From Antedon mediterranea (taxonomy: Eukaryota > Echinodermata > Crinoidea > Comatulida > Antedonidae), in the NCBI RefSeq assembly GCF_964355755.1, contig NC_092674.1, forward strand, positions 18,920,501 to 18,984,500: DNA of 64,000 bases. The letters are read 5' to 3'. Positions within the stretch are counted from its first letter, which is position 1; each line of letters begins with the position of its first letter. Shown piece after piece: positions 42,968-56,525 of the stretch. A program made the position numbers and the translations under genes. The notes under the pieces are model-generated. The model was not told where the DNA came from. It worked only from the letters and a program-made list of their open reading frames with translations, and made no database searches.

Positions 42968-43191
42968 CTAAAAAGAAAAATCATTATTAGGTTTTATAAC
43001 ACTAATTAACTGAATACAGGGAAATAACAAATCATAGTTAAAATAGGTTAGGGAGCCTCTCAGAACAAGTCAAACCGTCGGCCACACCCTGTCATCAACC
43101 TGGTTAATTAACCCATAAATAGCGATGCGCATAGATTATATTGGGAATTTTCCATTACCAATGGGTTAAGAAGGCCACTGAATGGTTCGTA

Positions 43192-43825
43192 TTAAAGCCC
43201 CATTCCCTACGTTTTTTAGATCTGATTTAAGATCACAAACTATATTTAATGTAAAAATAATACTATATGATCCTATTGTGATAACTTTTTTCGTCTTTAA
43301 ACGGTTAAAAATGTGAAAAATAAGTCGATTCTAATAATTATAGCGGCCCGCTATAAATCCCAAAATGCATTGCGCGCGGATTGATATTTTTGTTTTTCAC
43401 CTGTAATTCGCCCACTTTTCGATCGATCGTGAGGCCAAAACAAATGGAAGACTCCTAACTTTTCAGCGAAAATACCGGGTTTTCCCCAATTTGTATCAAC
43501 GGAGTCTGGCAAAAATAGAAAGACAATTAATGCAGCAACTATACAACGTCAGGCTAGGTATATAGGTAGCGTACGATGTTCGTACGTTACCGATGTTTAC
43601 CAGCTAGGCCTACAAAACTAAGCCTAGCTAGGCTAGGCCTAAGACTGTCCACGAGAGGTCGATCGCCGCGAGCTACTTAGGTAGTGCATTGTTTCTCACT
43701 TTTTATCATAATTTACCATAAAACGTACATTTAAGACAAGGAATGACATGGTTTAATGTTTTTAAAGTGATATATATGTATTATTTTCCAAAAAACGTCC
43801 AAAATTGCAGGGAAGGGGTCCTTAA
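43192..43825. mobile_element. TTAA-flanked MITE, copy 1
   Basis: 634 bp including TTAA at both ends (43192-43195, 43822-43825). Imperfect TIRs: left AAGCCCCATTCCCTACG, right inverse AGGACCCCTTCCCTGCA. TTAA targets are used by piggyBac and Kolobok families. No transposase. Copy 2 (61136-61768) is in the opposite orientation, and a truncated copy 3 lies at 62340-62503. Confidence 0.85.
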
Positions 43826-44249
43826 ACATTCAGTATTCAACAAATTACTGATGTTAGTCTTTAGATCATTGCCGTCGTGAGGTGGTTTCCCGAATGATCG
43901 TAAAATCAAAACGGTACTGGGTATGACCAACTAACGTTCTTGTCACCAACTAGTCATCCATTCATAGAAGTACTGATGTAGTAGCCTATCTGTACGGTGA
44001 CCATAGAATGTGACCCGAGACAAGACTAATACTACAACTTTTAGTTGATAGAAGATTGAAAAAATTTTGTTAAGAAGAGTTGTACTGTATGTGGATGTTT
44101 AATGAAATTATGTCAATAATGATAACATACTAGCCTAGGCATATAAATAGTAATGTTTGTTAGTATAAATAATAAGAATAAGATATAAGGAAGAAAAGCA
44201 AAGAGACTATGGAGTGGCTATTCATACAATACTAAGTATCGTAGTTTTA

Positions 44250-47200
44250 AATTATAAATTTTAGGCGATCTTGTCAAAGGTCAAGCGCCTATAGCCTGCC
44301 ACGTTTCGATATTCAATATTGAACTTGACCTCAACATCAATGAAAGTACACCAGATTATCAAATCCAGACTAGCAGATGAAACACATCACATCTCAAACC
44401 GAACATCAAAAGAAAACAAGAAATCATTCCCAGCGTGATCGCGGATGCTACTTCTGTGGAGAAGAGAATCATCAAAGAAAGGACTGTAAACATGGTGGTC
44501 CAATCCGTTGCCGCAGTTGCTCACAATTGGGACACAAACGTGGTCACTTTAGTTGCCGAAACAACTAGGTGGTTGGCGAAGAAGCTAAAGCCATACCTGT
44601 ATATCAAAGGGAAGAGACTAGGGGTAATGTGAACTCGTATTTTCTAGTTGTAACAAATATAGTATTTTAACTAATATAATTGAAGATCAAAATATTGATG
44701 AACCTATTAATGTAAATATTAATATTAATAACCAATGTACTCCTAATGGTAAAAGCAAACAAACAAAGCGTAAAGTTATAAGACGTAGCAGGAAATTGAA
44801 ACGTAATTTAAATGAGAATTTCAAAATTGCTTATAACAATATAAGGGGATACAAAAGTAAAAAATACGAAGTACAACGTTTTTTAAACAAAAATAATATA
44901 AATATATTTGGGGTTGTAGAAACCTTTAAAAAAAATAATGATAAGATCAGTATCAAAGGTTACAATTGGATAGGTAAAAAAAGATCAGAAGAATTTAAGA
45001 AAAGCCAAGGTGGAATTGGTCTATTTATTAAAGAAAATATACAAATCTTAGATGATGATGTGTTAAATACAAGGTTTGATAGCCTAGAAAGATTATGGGT
45101 TAAAGTAAAATTAACAAACTCTCCAAGTACAGTATATTACATTGCAATAGTGTATTTTCCATGTGAAGGTACAGACCGAAATTTAATGGATGAACTATAT
45201 ATTTCTCTCTTAGCAGAGAATTAATTAGAAATCACACAAAGTTTTGACGATGCTAGCATCATTATTATTTGTGATTTCAATGGAAAAATTGGAGAGATAA
45301 TCAATGGTGGGGATGACGTAATCAATCACAATGGACAAGGGTTGATTAACTTTTCTAAAGATAGTGATCTCATTGTTCTCAACAGCACAATTAAATGTAC
45401 TGGTACTTTTTCATGGATCAAAAAACAACAACAAAGCGATCATAATGTAATGATTGAAATGTTGATTAACAACCAATTAAACAAATCAAAATATACAGAT
45501 ATTGAAACCGAAGATCAAGTAATGTGGAATATAAAGGCAGACCAAGACTGGGGACCTTTCCAACAATATTTAGATATACAATTTAGTGATTGGGACCCAA
45601 ATAATTTAGATGCAGATGAGGTCTGGAAACATTGGAAATCTATAGTAATCTCGGCCGCTAAAGAATGTTTTGGATATAAACCAAAATATAAACATGTTAA
45701 ACCATGGTTTGACAAAGAAATTGAACAGTCCCTGAAGACGAGAAAAGATGCCTGTCGAGCACACCGTAATTACCATAAATACAATCCACTTAATGATAGT
45801 ACATGTAATAATCTGTGGAATGATTATCAGGTCAAACGTAAACAAACTAAATTATTAATAAGACAAAAAATTATACAAACAAAAGTAGAAAATTGTTCAA
45901 AACTATTGGAAAAGGGAGGCCCTCAATGTCGTGACTTCTGGTATATGCTTAAAGGTAAAAAAGAGAAACAGACAGTAAAAGCAATAATAATACCTGGAAC
46001 TAATATTGTTACAACCGATAGGGAAACAATTAAGACGTCTCTTAAAATCCACTTTAATACATTAGGGAAAATGAACCAAAACCTAAAATGCGATGATCTG
46101 AACGGAACATGGCCAATAATCTGAATGATACTTTTAATTGGCAAGATGGAAATAATGAGAACACTATTGAAGAATTGAATTTTAGTCTAAATAATGTAGC
46201 CATAGCAATAACATATTGCAAAAACAATACAAGTCCAGGAATCGACACAATAACAAATGAAATGTTAAAGAATGGAGGTAATCAGATGACTGAGAACTTT
46301 GTTTAAAATGTTTAATAGATTGAAAGAATTGCAATGCATACCTAATGAATGGAATAAAGGTACAATAATACATGTAAAAAATCTAAACAACTATAGAGGT
46401 ATAACATTAAACTCTTGTGTATCGAAAGTCTACAATAGGATCATCGCCCAAACAGTGTCAAGTTTTATTGAGGAATATGATTTATTAGATGAAGTACAAG
46501 GAGGTTTTCGTAAGAATAGGTGTTGTGAAGACCATGTGTTTACCCTTAAAAGCATAATCGCAACCAGAAAAGCTGAAGGTAAAAAAACTTACCTTGCTTT
46601 CATAGACTTCAAAAAAGCATTTGACACTGTTTGGAGAGATGGCCTTATTCAGGCTGTCAACAATATCAAAGGAAATTTACTTAATATAATTAAGAACCTT
46701 TATCTGAATGTACAATGTAAAGTAGCATTTGGAAACACTGTTACAGATTATTTTGGTAATGACGAAGGTGTAAAGCAAGGATGTACTATTACCCTTATTG
46801 TTTTCAATATTCATTAACGAACTGTATAAAATGATTAAATGTAAGAACTTGGGTGTAAATATAGCCTCTTTTGGGCAGATGATGTGGTTTTAATTGCAGA
46901 GAATGAACGAGATTTGAATTCAGTATTAGAAATGACAGCTGAATTCTCACTAAAATGGAAACTTTCGTTTAATTATGAATAATCAAATGTTTTAATCACA
47001 GGCCAAAGAATCAATTTACACAGAAAATGGCGACTAGGTGAAAATTATATATTGGAAACAGAGACCTATAAATACCTTGGTGTACATATATCTCGATCAT
47101 TGTCTGATGTATGTCATATAAATGAAGTAATTAAGTAAGGTAACCGTATAATTGCTTACATCAAATCCATAATATCGGAACAAGTAGACTTTAACAGAGT

Positions 47201-48170
47201 CTACTATGGCGATTTGCTTTGGAAAATGATCGGACTACCTACCATAAACTATGCTAGCTCTGTTTGGCTCTGTAATGGGAAAACCTCACAAGACAAAATT
47301 GAGAATCTACAATATCAAATGGCTAGAATAATACTAAAAGCCCTGAGAAATGTTGCCAAAGAAGCATTGTATGGTGATTTGGGATGGCAAAGTATTATTT
47401 CCCTACAAAATGATTACAGAGTTCAATATTTTAACAGATTAAAGAATATGGAAGATTGTAGGTGGTCTCGATTACTTTTCAAGGCAATTTTATCTGTTCA
47501 AGAAAATATGACATGGCATTGGTTATCCAATGTTAAAAAGATATTTTAAATAAAACAAATTTTATAGACAAATTTAATCAAGAACCATCTACTAACTGGA
47601 TAAAGCAATTTAGGAAAAATAATAAACAGGTTGATCATAACGAGTGGTTTTCAAAGGCCCAATGCAAAACAACGTTAACGGAATATACTACTGTATGTAT
47701 AAAGGAACTCCAAACCTTGAACAATATTTATTAGATAAAACTAATTTTAAGAGTATTAATTTAAAATTTAAAACAAGATCAAACTCTCTAGATCTAGAGG
47801 GTCATAGACAATCCTGGTCAAGTCATAACATAGGATTATGTAAGATGTGTAGTACTAACGAAAAAGAAAGAGTAAACCATTTTTTATTTAAATGTCCTTC
47901 ATTAAACTCTGTTAGAAATGATGTATACTTGGATCTTAAGAACAACCTCATAGACAATAATTTAAGTATGTACTGGGATAATTTTAATTGTGGATCTCAA
48001 GAATTAAAACACCACTTTATGCTAGACAATTTATTCACTGAAAATGAAACATTAGGAGAAATCTTTGATTTTGATTGTAAAAAATATTTAATGAAAGCAT
48101 GGGTTACTAGATCTACAATTTTATCAACATTGCCTCTCTCAACTAATTGATTAATATAGCAAACAAGCTA
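44250..48170 (+). mobile_element. LINE with CCHC ORF1, endonuclease and RT, degraded
   Basis: Plus-strand pieces in order. ORF1 end (44377-44565) has two zinc knuckles, CYFCGEENHQRKDC and CRSCSQLGHKRGHFSC. The APE endonuclease (44796-45224 and 45342 on) has KIAYNNIRGYKSKK, FGVVETFK, GIGLFI and the SDHN motif at 45435-45446. A connector follows to 46124. RT (46299-46817) has GITLNSCVSKVYNRI, GGFRKNRCCEDH, AFIDFKKAFDTVWR and VKQGC. WADDVVLIAE lies after a frameshift near 46875. C-terminal pieces (47214-47549, 47644-48150) include INYASSVWLCNG and CKMCSTNEKERVNHFLFKCP, a CCHC-type end. Several shifts and stops make it a pseudo-element. It ends in a GATAATAATAATTC tail near 48190. Confidence 0.88.
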
Positions 48171-48239
48171 CAGATATCTCTATGAGGATAATAATAATTC
48201 AACATTTATTAGTTTCTATCAATGGTATAACAATACAAT

Positions 48240-51200
48240 AAAAAAGAATGATAATTTATAATGAGAAAATACAAAAAATACCATTAATAGAGGATCTTGC
48301 AAGAAGAGAATACTTGTCACGCAAGACCCATAATCAAAAGAAAAAAATACATTTGTATATAATTATTAAATAAAATAAAAGAAAGTCATGACAAAAACAG
48401 TTTGAAGGTCTAGTTTGAGTACAATGATAACAAATTACTTTTAAGTTTTTTACGAAAAGTTGGGAGAGAGGAAGAGTTAACAATACTAGTATCTAATTGA
48501 TTCCAAATTAAAGGGCCAGAAACATAAATAAAGTGGGAAGAACTAGTTAATCTTACAAAAGGAATAGTTAACTGAAACTTATGAACAGTACTTCTTAAAT
48601 TATGACCATGGTTGAAATCAGCAGTGTTAAATAAATTCATCATGGGAGAAGGAAGATTGTTAGAAAAATATTGAAAGACAAAAGAGGCACTTTGCAATTT
48701 ATGTATATCACCTAACTTCAGTAACTTAAGTTCATAAAATAAAGGTTCAGATGGAGTAATGCGAGACGTACAAGTAATATTTCTAATAGCACGCTTAATC
48801 AGCTTATTAAGTTTATCGAGATGTGATGGATAGTCAGCAGCCCAAATAATGTTACAATAATAAAGATGAGGTAAAATTAAAGAATTATATAATGAAAGAA
48901 GGATACGCCGGGGAAAAGTTTGCTTAAGATTATTTATAATCCCAATTGTTTTAGAAATTTTATTTGCAATATGATTCTGATGACTGGTCCATCTCAAGTT
49001 TTCCTGGATTAAAACACCAAGGAACATAGTCTCTGACGTTTGTTTAATGTTATCTCCATTAATAAATATATTGTAATCAGTAAGGTCTAACGATTGACGT
49101 TGTGTATGAAAAAGAATGTAATTGGTTTTCATGGAGTTTATAAGGAGTTTATTTGAGATGAACCAGTCATTATATTTTGACAATTCATTATTAACTATAG
49201 AAAATAAAACTTTTAAATCTGAATGAGAAAAAAATAGTGTACAGTGTCATCAGCAAAGGAGATGACATGGATGGTGTCACTGACTCTGGATAAGTCATTT
49301 ACGTAAATTAAAAAAAGGAGAGGGCCAAGAACCGACCCTTGTGGCACCCCACATGTCATCTCCTCCTCTGGTGATAAACAATTACCAAACGAGACATATT
49401 GCTTCCTCATACTTAAGTAACTACGAAACCAGTTTAAGGTAATACCCCTGATTCCATAATTGTTAAGTTTATTAATAAGTATACGGTGATCTATAATATC
49501 GAAGACATTGGATAAGTCGACAAAGACAGATAACAAAAATTTTCTTTTTTCAAAGGAGTTTGTTACATTATTTATGAGATCAAGGATTGCATGTGAAGTG
49601 GAATGAGATTTACGAAAACCATATTGATGAGCAAAGAGTACGTTATTGCAATCCAGGAACTCATAGAGACGGGAGTACATTAATTTTTCAATGATTTTGG
49701 AAAAGGTACTAAGTAGTGAAATGGGTCTGTAATTTGAAAGTATATCTTGTCTACCTTTCTTGAAAATTGGAATAACTTTTGCTAACTTTAAATAATTGGG
49801 AAAACTACCTGAAGAAAAAGATGAATTAATACAGAACGTAAGGTGATTAATAATGAATGGAGAAATCAATTTAATAACGTATGGTGTAACTCTATCATCG
49901 CCACCTCCTTTCTTTGGATCAAGATCATTTATAATTATCATCACTTCATGTTCAGTTACAGGATTTATAAAGAAAGAATGGAGAAGGGGATCAGGAAGAT
50001 ATAATTTTGGATTAATTAAGGAATCTGGCATTGCATTTTTAAGTGAAGTGCCAATTTGAGAAAAATATTTATTAAATTGATTACAAATATCTATTTCAGA
50101 TGTAATGGTATTGTCATTTATTGTAAGTTGTTTGGGATAGTTTCGACTTGACTTATTAGGGGATAAAACAGAATTAATAATGGACCAGGTTTTTTTAAGA
50201 TTCAGTTTCAGTTTCAGTTTCAGTTTCAGTTTATTTTCCATTTCAATTTATGAACATAAGATAAACAACTTATATGGATGGATAACCGTGTCAAATTGTA
50301 AAGAAAAATAATTCTTTTTTGCAGTGCGGCAAAGCTTATTAAACATATTGTTATATTTTGTGTATGTTATAGTTTGCGATTAGGATCTTGTGATAAAATA
50401 AATTTTTTGTATAATTTTTGCTTTTTTTTACTACATTTTCTAAGACCAGGCGACATCCATGGTTGTTTAGACATTTTAGTTTTGGGTACAGATTTATAGG
50501 TGGTATGTTTATCATGTATTATAGAATTTTAATAAAAATGTGTCAAAAGCGAGATTAGGTGTGGCGTTATAAACTTCAGACCAATCTTCGTTTATGATGT
50601 CATTACAAAAGGCATTAACATCCTGTATGCGGGGAGACTGTCTATCAATAGGCTTGTTATAATGGCATTGGTCATCATGAATAAGTTGAAAAATGGGAAG
50701 ATGGTCAGAAATATCTGTAATAAGAACACCGGAGAAAATATTAGAATGAGTTTGGTTGGTATAAGTGATCAATTAGAGAGGCAGTTGTTGTAGTTATTCT
50801 GGTAGGTTTCGATATAGTGGGATAAAAAGAATGTGAAAGAAGTAGATCAAGATAATTTCCAGTGCTGTGATGATTATGATATTTAATTAGATCAATATTT
50901 ATATCCCCCATAATGTGACACTTCTTATTTTCAGAATCAATTTTACTTAGAACACTGTCTAGTGATTCAGAAAAATGGTCAATACAACTTCAAGGTGGAC
51001 GGTATATTATACCGACAACAGTAGATTTTTTGTTATGGTTACTAAGTTCAATGAATAGAGATTCATAAGGCAGAGGAAGCAAGATGTCATGTCTGATTTT
51101 AACATTTATATCATTATGAACAAATAAAGCAACACCACCACCAATTCTAGTTGACCTATTTTTAGAGAAAAAAGTATAGTTATGTAAGGAGGGAGTTGGC

Positions 51201-51540
51201 GAGTTATCATATAGCCATGTCTCTGAGAGACCTACTATTGAGAAATCAATGCTTAAATTGTCTAACAGACGTATGAGTGGGTCTACTTTAGTTTTAATAC
51301 TTCTAATGTTCAGATGAAAAAGGGAAAGGCTAGTATTGGAATCATTTGTGAAGGTTGAATTAAACTTGTCACAATCATAATATGAACAGTTATCAAGAGT
51401 AGTTGATCTCGAGTTTAATTGATCGATTAAATCTGCTGACTGCTCATCAAAATTATCAAGGTTGTGAGTTAACGGATTAAAGTTAGGTAGATTCGAAGTT
51501 ACACTATCAATCATTATACAGTTGAACAATTAATATTATA
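48240..51540 (-). mobile_element. Nearly complete LINE, endonuclease plus RT
   Basis: Minus-strand frames in order. 51529-50990 is the endonuclease N-terminus (LFHLNIRSIKTKVDPLI, VGLSETWLYD, GGGVALFVH). 50772-50512 is its C-terminus with SDHLPIFQL. 50241-49213 is RT (KVIPIFKKGR, NYRPISLLSTFSKIIEKLMY, CGVPQGSVLGPLLFLIYVND, FADDT). 49183-48410 is the C-terminal domain (NKLLINSMKTNYILFHTQ, LPHLYYCNIIWA). About three frameshifts separate them. It is convergent (tail to tail) with the 44250-48170 LINE. It is the same broad clade as the interrupted LINE at 9043/20286. Confidence 0.9.
50206..50238. repeat. TTTCAG microsatellite inside the LINE
   Basis: Five or six TTTCAG units, which in the minus-strand frame give a run of Lys-Leu repeats at the start of the RT piece. 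Confidence 0.85.
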
Positions 51541-53221
51541 TATAATGTACATGACGCAAAAAGTTAAGTAAAATAAATAAAACATAAATAAATAAATATA
51601 CATACATAATTAATAAAAATATGAATACATTATATGCAAGTTCATTACAAAGTAAGTATTATAAATAAATAGTCAATTTCTTTGCTTCTTTGCTTCTTTG
51701 CTCCGCCAAATAATCAGGTACATGATGGTCCAACATAACATAATGGTTCTCGTATATGTAAATAAAAAACGCAATGCACACGTCTACTAGGCCTTCTAAA
51801 GGTAGAATATACGATTATATAAAATAGGCCTACGTGTCAATGTGCGATAAATACTTGAATAGTTGAATAGGATGTATCTGTAAGTTTTATTTATTTATTT
51901 TTACTTATTTATTATCATATATTTTTGTTGTTCTGTTTTTATTTTTGTAAGTTATATATATTGTACATACAGTTTACGTATTATGTATTTTCATACAGAT
52001 CTAATTAATTAATTAGTTTACATTTTGTTCTGATGTTATGTGTTAGTATTTAGAACTTTGTACCTTGATGTTTCTTTGTATTTTGTCTGTAAAATGGATG
52101 CACCATTAACTGATAATGTGTGCCACTGATATAAAGGTGATTCCTATGAATAAATAAGCACTGTTGACCATCATTATGAGATTAGGGGAAGCTACTTAAC
52201 ACAATATAACAACACGCTCTTTTAGATATCGCTTGACATACGAACTATTGCCTACATGATTATAAAAATATGTGATAGTTGACATAGAGATGAAATAAAA
52301 TAAATCACCGTGATCAAGGGAAATAGTTATTGTGTAATTAAAATGTGACACCACCGTAATTAATGGACTCTTCCATAAATGATGCTGCATGCTGCTAGAA
52401 TACACACCCGCGAGTTCAGAGAGCACTTGGCCTGGGTAGAATATCTCATGCAAGTACTGTAAATATTAATTAATACAGTCGAGGATGACAATTTACCTTA
52501 ATTAAAAATTCAATAAACTTGTTACCACAATGTGGTTTTCAACCGTGATTAGACAGGCGTAACAAGCTAGGCCTACATTGCAGAGTAGTACAATATTTTT
52601 AATAGGCTAGGTAGGCCTCCTACTAGCTAGTTATTGAGGCTACTGTACACTGTTAACTAGCTTTTTAAGGGTGCGTGAGGAAGTTACCGGTGTATAAGAC
52701 GTACCCAAAATTTAGAGGTCAAATTTGCGTGTCAAAAGTGCATCTTATACACCGAAATATACAGTAATGTGATTTGTATGTATCTTTGCGATTAAAGGAC
52801 ATCTTTTTAATAATTAATCATAAATTAATCAAAATTGATATTTGAATATCTAAAACAAATAAATTGTGGTTCACGATTCAGTTGAATCACTAAAATCACG
52901 TTGCAGTTCACATAAAAGTAAAGGCCTTCAATAAAAGTTAAATTACTAAAACAAATTGTAGTTCACGTAAAGTAAATGCCTTTAATCAATATAATTGATT
53001 AGTTGAATATCTAAAACAAATTAATTTCAGTAGTTCACGATACGTTGAACCACTAAAATATTTTTTTATTTAATATTGAATGGCGCCACCAACGGCCATT
53101 TTGCCGGAAGTGACGGACCCGGAAGCCAGTTGAACAACAGCGCGAGTGTGTGAAAATAACCTGTGATATCCACAAATTTCGATAGGTAGCGCTAAATTTT
53201 GTCGTCGTAAAAAACAAAAGT
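51541..53221. other. Intron sequence without recognised genes
   Basis: AT-rich. AATAATTGATTAGTTGAATA-like phrases with TAAAACAAATTA recur at 52850-53060 as a loose local repeat. Nothing coding. Confidence 0.45.
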
Positions 53222-53372
53222 GGAACAATAGCGTAGTACTGAAAATTAATGTTATCAAATCTACGTTTCGCGGTACATATAAAATAGATAAGGTAGGTAT
53301 CCCAGGCGGAGATTTATACCAAAGGTTTTGCATTGTGCTCGCCTATGTCAGAATTAACCATAATTTATATAT
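53222..53372. repeat. Dispersed repeat, direct pair with 41682-41822
   Basis: See 41682 for the shared blocks. Located 275 bp from VWA8 exon 8. Confidence 0.85.
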
Positions 53373-53647
53373 AGATTTCCATAACTTTTCCATAATGAAA
53401 GTCAATTTTCTGGATTTTCAAAGGCCTTGAAAAAACGGACCTATAACTTTCCAAATCCTGTACGAACCCGGTGCTATAAAATACATTTTACCCCTATTTA
53501 TATAAAATGGAAGGTTCTATACAATCGTGATCGATTTTATACTTGCATGGGCGAAGCATCTTTGTAAATTGTTTAAAAAAACAGGTTATAAAAGAGATAA
53601 GGCAACTTCATAAAAAAAATTCACAAACAAATGCTTTATTTACTTAC

Positions 53648-53756
53648 CAATATTTTAATGACACTTAATAGGTTATCCATTGGAAAATCTGGAAGACCTA
53701 ATGAAGTAGATTCCTTTGATATCAACGTAGTGGCAAATGATAACATCTGTGAAGCT
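53648..53756 (-). CDS. VWA8: VWA8 window exon 8
   Basis: 109 nt, phase 2 in and 0 out, acceptor TTGCAG and donor GTAAGT. It encodes MLSFATTLISKESTSLGLPD, then FPMDNLLSVIKIL. The SFATTL and LGLPDFP motifs are shared with vertebrate VWA8. The next intron is about 10.7 kb and holds two LINEs. Confidence 0.93.
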
Positions 53757-55258
53757 CTGCAATTAAATAATTATCATACTTTATTACTTTTAATACATTA
53801 GTTTAGATGTATTTGTTCTCCAAAAACATGAAAAATTAAATGAATAGGCCATTTTGCAATTTTAGTTATTCTCCTCCGTAGAAAAATTAATTTATTCACT
53901 TATAAAAAGACAAAATAAATGGTAAAATTTAGATTAGTTTTACATTTAGTTCTTATTAACTTATTCCCTATTTTTATCTGTATTTCAATATATTTCTTTT
54001 CTTTTTTGGTTAAAATTTATAATATTATTCACATTGAGTGATAATAAATGCATCAAATTGGCCTAATTATCTTTGTAAAAAACAAAATTCTTTTGCAGTG
54101 TAGTTGATGTAGTTGCAATTCATTTAAATACAATTTGTAAATAATATATAAACATTTGAAAGGTTATCATTGGCCTTTATATTATTAGATAAATTTTCGT
54201 ATCCATAAGGCTATTTTTAACTGATCAACCAGCCTGGCTTTTTACTATTCAACATTCAAATTTTTAAAATTAGCCAGTTACTGGGAGTTTTTACAGGTCT
54301 TTCATGTGTTTTAATGTACAAAACAAATGATTTGCTTTGGGCAAATAAAATGTTCTGATGTTATTACAGATTTATCATTTATTATTCCAATTTGTTATAT
54401 AAATTACAGTAGTTTGTTTAAATGCTTCTTTGTTATTTGGATAGTTTAAGAAAGCAATAAATATTTATGAGAATAAACAATACTATTTTTAGTTCAAGTA
54501 ACAAAATACATTTATCTAAATGTCATGTGAATGTAAAATGATACCAATTGAGATTGATAGCACTTAATATTAATTTTTTATTTGGAAAATAAGGTTTATG
54601 TTATTTCAAATGTATGCTATCAACATAGTTCAAGGCCTGGTCGATATACCACATAAATTAAAATACTTTGGATAAAAAACAAGCATGTACCCATTGATAC
54701 TTTAGCTAATTTGAGAAGAGGAGTTGAGGAGCTATTGTACTATTGACCATTACTTTGTTATATTGCTGCAATAAAATTGCCCACAAAACTGAATCTAACC
54801 CTAGTCTAAACCATAATTTGTTCCACTGAACAAAAAATGTAGCCACATTTGTTTGATTGAAAATAGAGGTTACTTAACAGTTTTCTACCACAAGCCAGTT
54901 TGTAATTTAATAGTAATGTCACCAGGTATAGAATGTAAAGATGAGTCAGGGAGTGCAAAGCTAATAATTTTTAGTGCACTGTCACTATTTAATGAAATAT
55001 GTCTCCAGGACCAGCTCGAGTCCACCGCCTACCTACTGTACAGCTGAGGTAAGACAATTTTGAAAAAATTAATAGAGAAATAGTCCCCGGAAATAGCACT
55101 CATAATTTGAAATATGAAAAATATAAATTTGCTGCACCACGACAATATTAACATATTTATAATGTTCCAAATCATTCAATTAATTTATTATTAATAATTG
55201 ACAGAGTACATAGTTTAATTGTTTTTAGGTGGTGAATATATTAATGTTACAAACTTAC
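53757..55258. other. VWA8 intron between exons 8 and 7
   Basis: 1.5 kb AT-rich, with no repeat or ORF that I can support. Confidence 0.55.
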
Positions 55259-55308
55259 TTGTCGGATTGTAAGTTTGGTGAAGACTCCCTCAATACATCA
55301 AGATGATC
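55259..55308 (-). CDS. VWA8: VWA8 window exon 7
   Basis: A 50-nt microexon, phase 0 in and phase 2 out (donor GTAAGT). It encodes DHLDVLRESSPNLQSD. Sequence is less conserved here, but phase and position fit the chain exactly. Confidence 0.85.
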
Positions 55309-55745
55309 CTAACATGACCATTGTAAAAAAAAAAAAAAACGTAGTTTTAAATGTTGCCAGCAATAAGTACATAAATAAAGTTTTCTTTAATTCTAGTATT
55401 ATAATGTATTCATTGACAGCATTGAATACCAACAATTAATGAATACATACATTTCCCACAATCAATAAATTTAATTGTATACAAATAAATTAATATTTAT
55501 GAGTAGAATTAACAGATTATTTTCATGAGTTAAAAGTATTTAACAAGAGTTGAGTAGACAAGAATTGATTGATGAATTGATTAACTTGCAAAAAATTATC
55601 TTAACATTATTTGCTTAATTATGTTAAAATTAAAATTTCTGCAACAAAAAACTTTTGATGACAACGTGAGCATGGTAGGTCGAAACATCGAACGTTCGGA
55701 AAGACTATTAGTTAGCGATATGTTAAATTACAAAACATCACACAC

Positions 55746-55910
55746 CTTAAATGTTAAAGGGTTAACATCACGTGCTTGGAATCTTGAACGTAGTGGCGGA
55801 TCCAATGGGTTGCCATGGTAGCGTGGAACAGGTAGCCCGAGTGCAATAACACGAAAGTTTTCATTGACCCTGACTAGTTTCCAGGATTCTAACTCTTCCT
55901 TTGTATGATC
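55746..55910 (-). CDS. VWA8: VWA8 window exon 6
   Basis: 165 nt, phase 0 at both ends, acceptor TTTTAG and donor GTGTGT. It encodes ENFRVIALGLPVPRYHGNPL and DPPLRSRFQARDV. This corresponds to the sensor 1 and arginine-containing segment of module 1. Confidence 0.94.
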
Positions 55911-56357
55911 CTAAAAGTAAAACCATATCTTGAAACTACCAAAGAGTAACTTTGACCAAGGAAAAAGTGTACAAAAATGGTATGTGATTCAGTAGAACAT
56001 GTTGAAGCAACATTTTTAACCTATCAATCAATTGTTAAAATCAATTGTTAAATTGTTTAAAATATTCATTCAAAACACATTTTTTAAGCAATAAGTATAG
56101 TTGTAGGTATAGTAGGTAATCTTCTATTTTCTTGTCTGTTTCAATATTGTATTTTTATTTTTTTAAATTAAAATCATTGTTTTAAGCATGGTACTGCTGT
56201 ACTGCAAATGTTAAACATTAGTTGCAAATTTCACAAATAGCAAAGACTAGTAGAACTCTTGAATAAGCCATAAAACAAGAGTGTTACAAGGAAAAAAAAT
56301 GTTCAAACAAAATTGTGTTATTTACAGAAATAAATAAAGATTTTATTAACCATTCAC

Positions 56358-56525
56358 CTCAAGCAGTTTATCATATCTATCAGCCGCTACTAAGAAGCGT
56401 CCATCTTCTAACTGCATTTCACGATTCTCTAACAAATTATTCAAAACAGGAAGTACATTACGTTCAGCTTTTTCAATACCTTCCAATACTAGAACACGCC
56501 CTTCCATGGCTGCACGTACTGCACA
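56358..56525 (-). CDS. VWA8: VWA8 window exon 5 (module 1 Walker B region)
   Basis: 168 nt, phase 0 at both ends. It encodes RVLVLEGIEKAERNVLPVLN, then ENREMQLEDGRFL and ADRYDKLLE. The hydrophobic run ending in LEG is at the Walker B position of AAA+ module 1. Confidence 0.94.
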
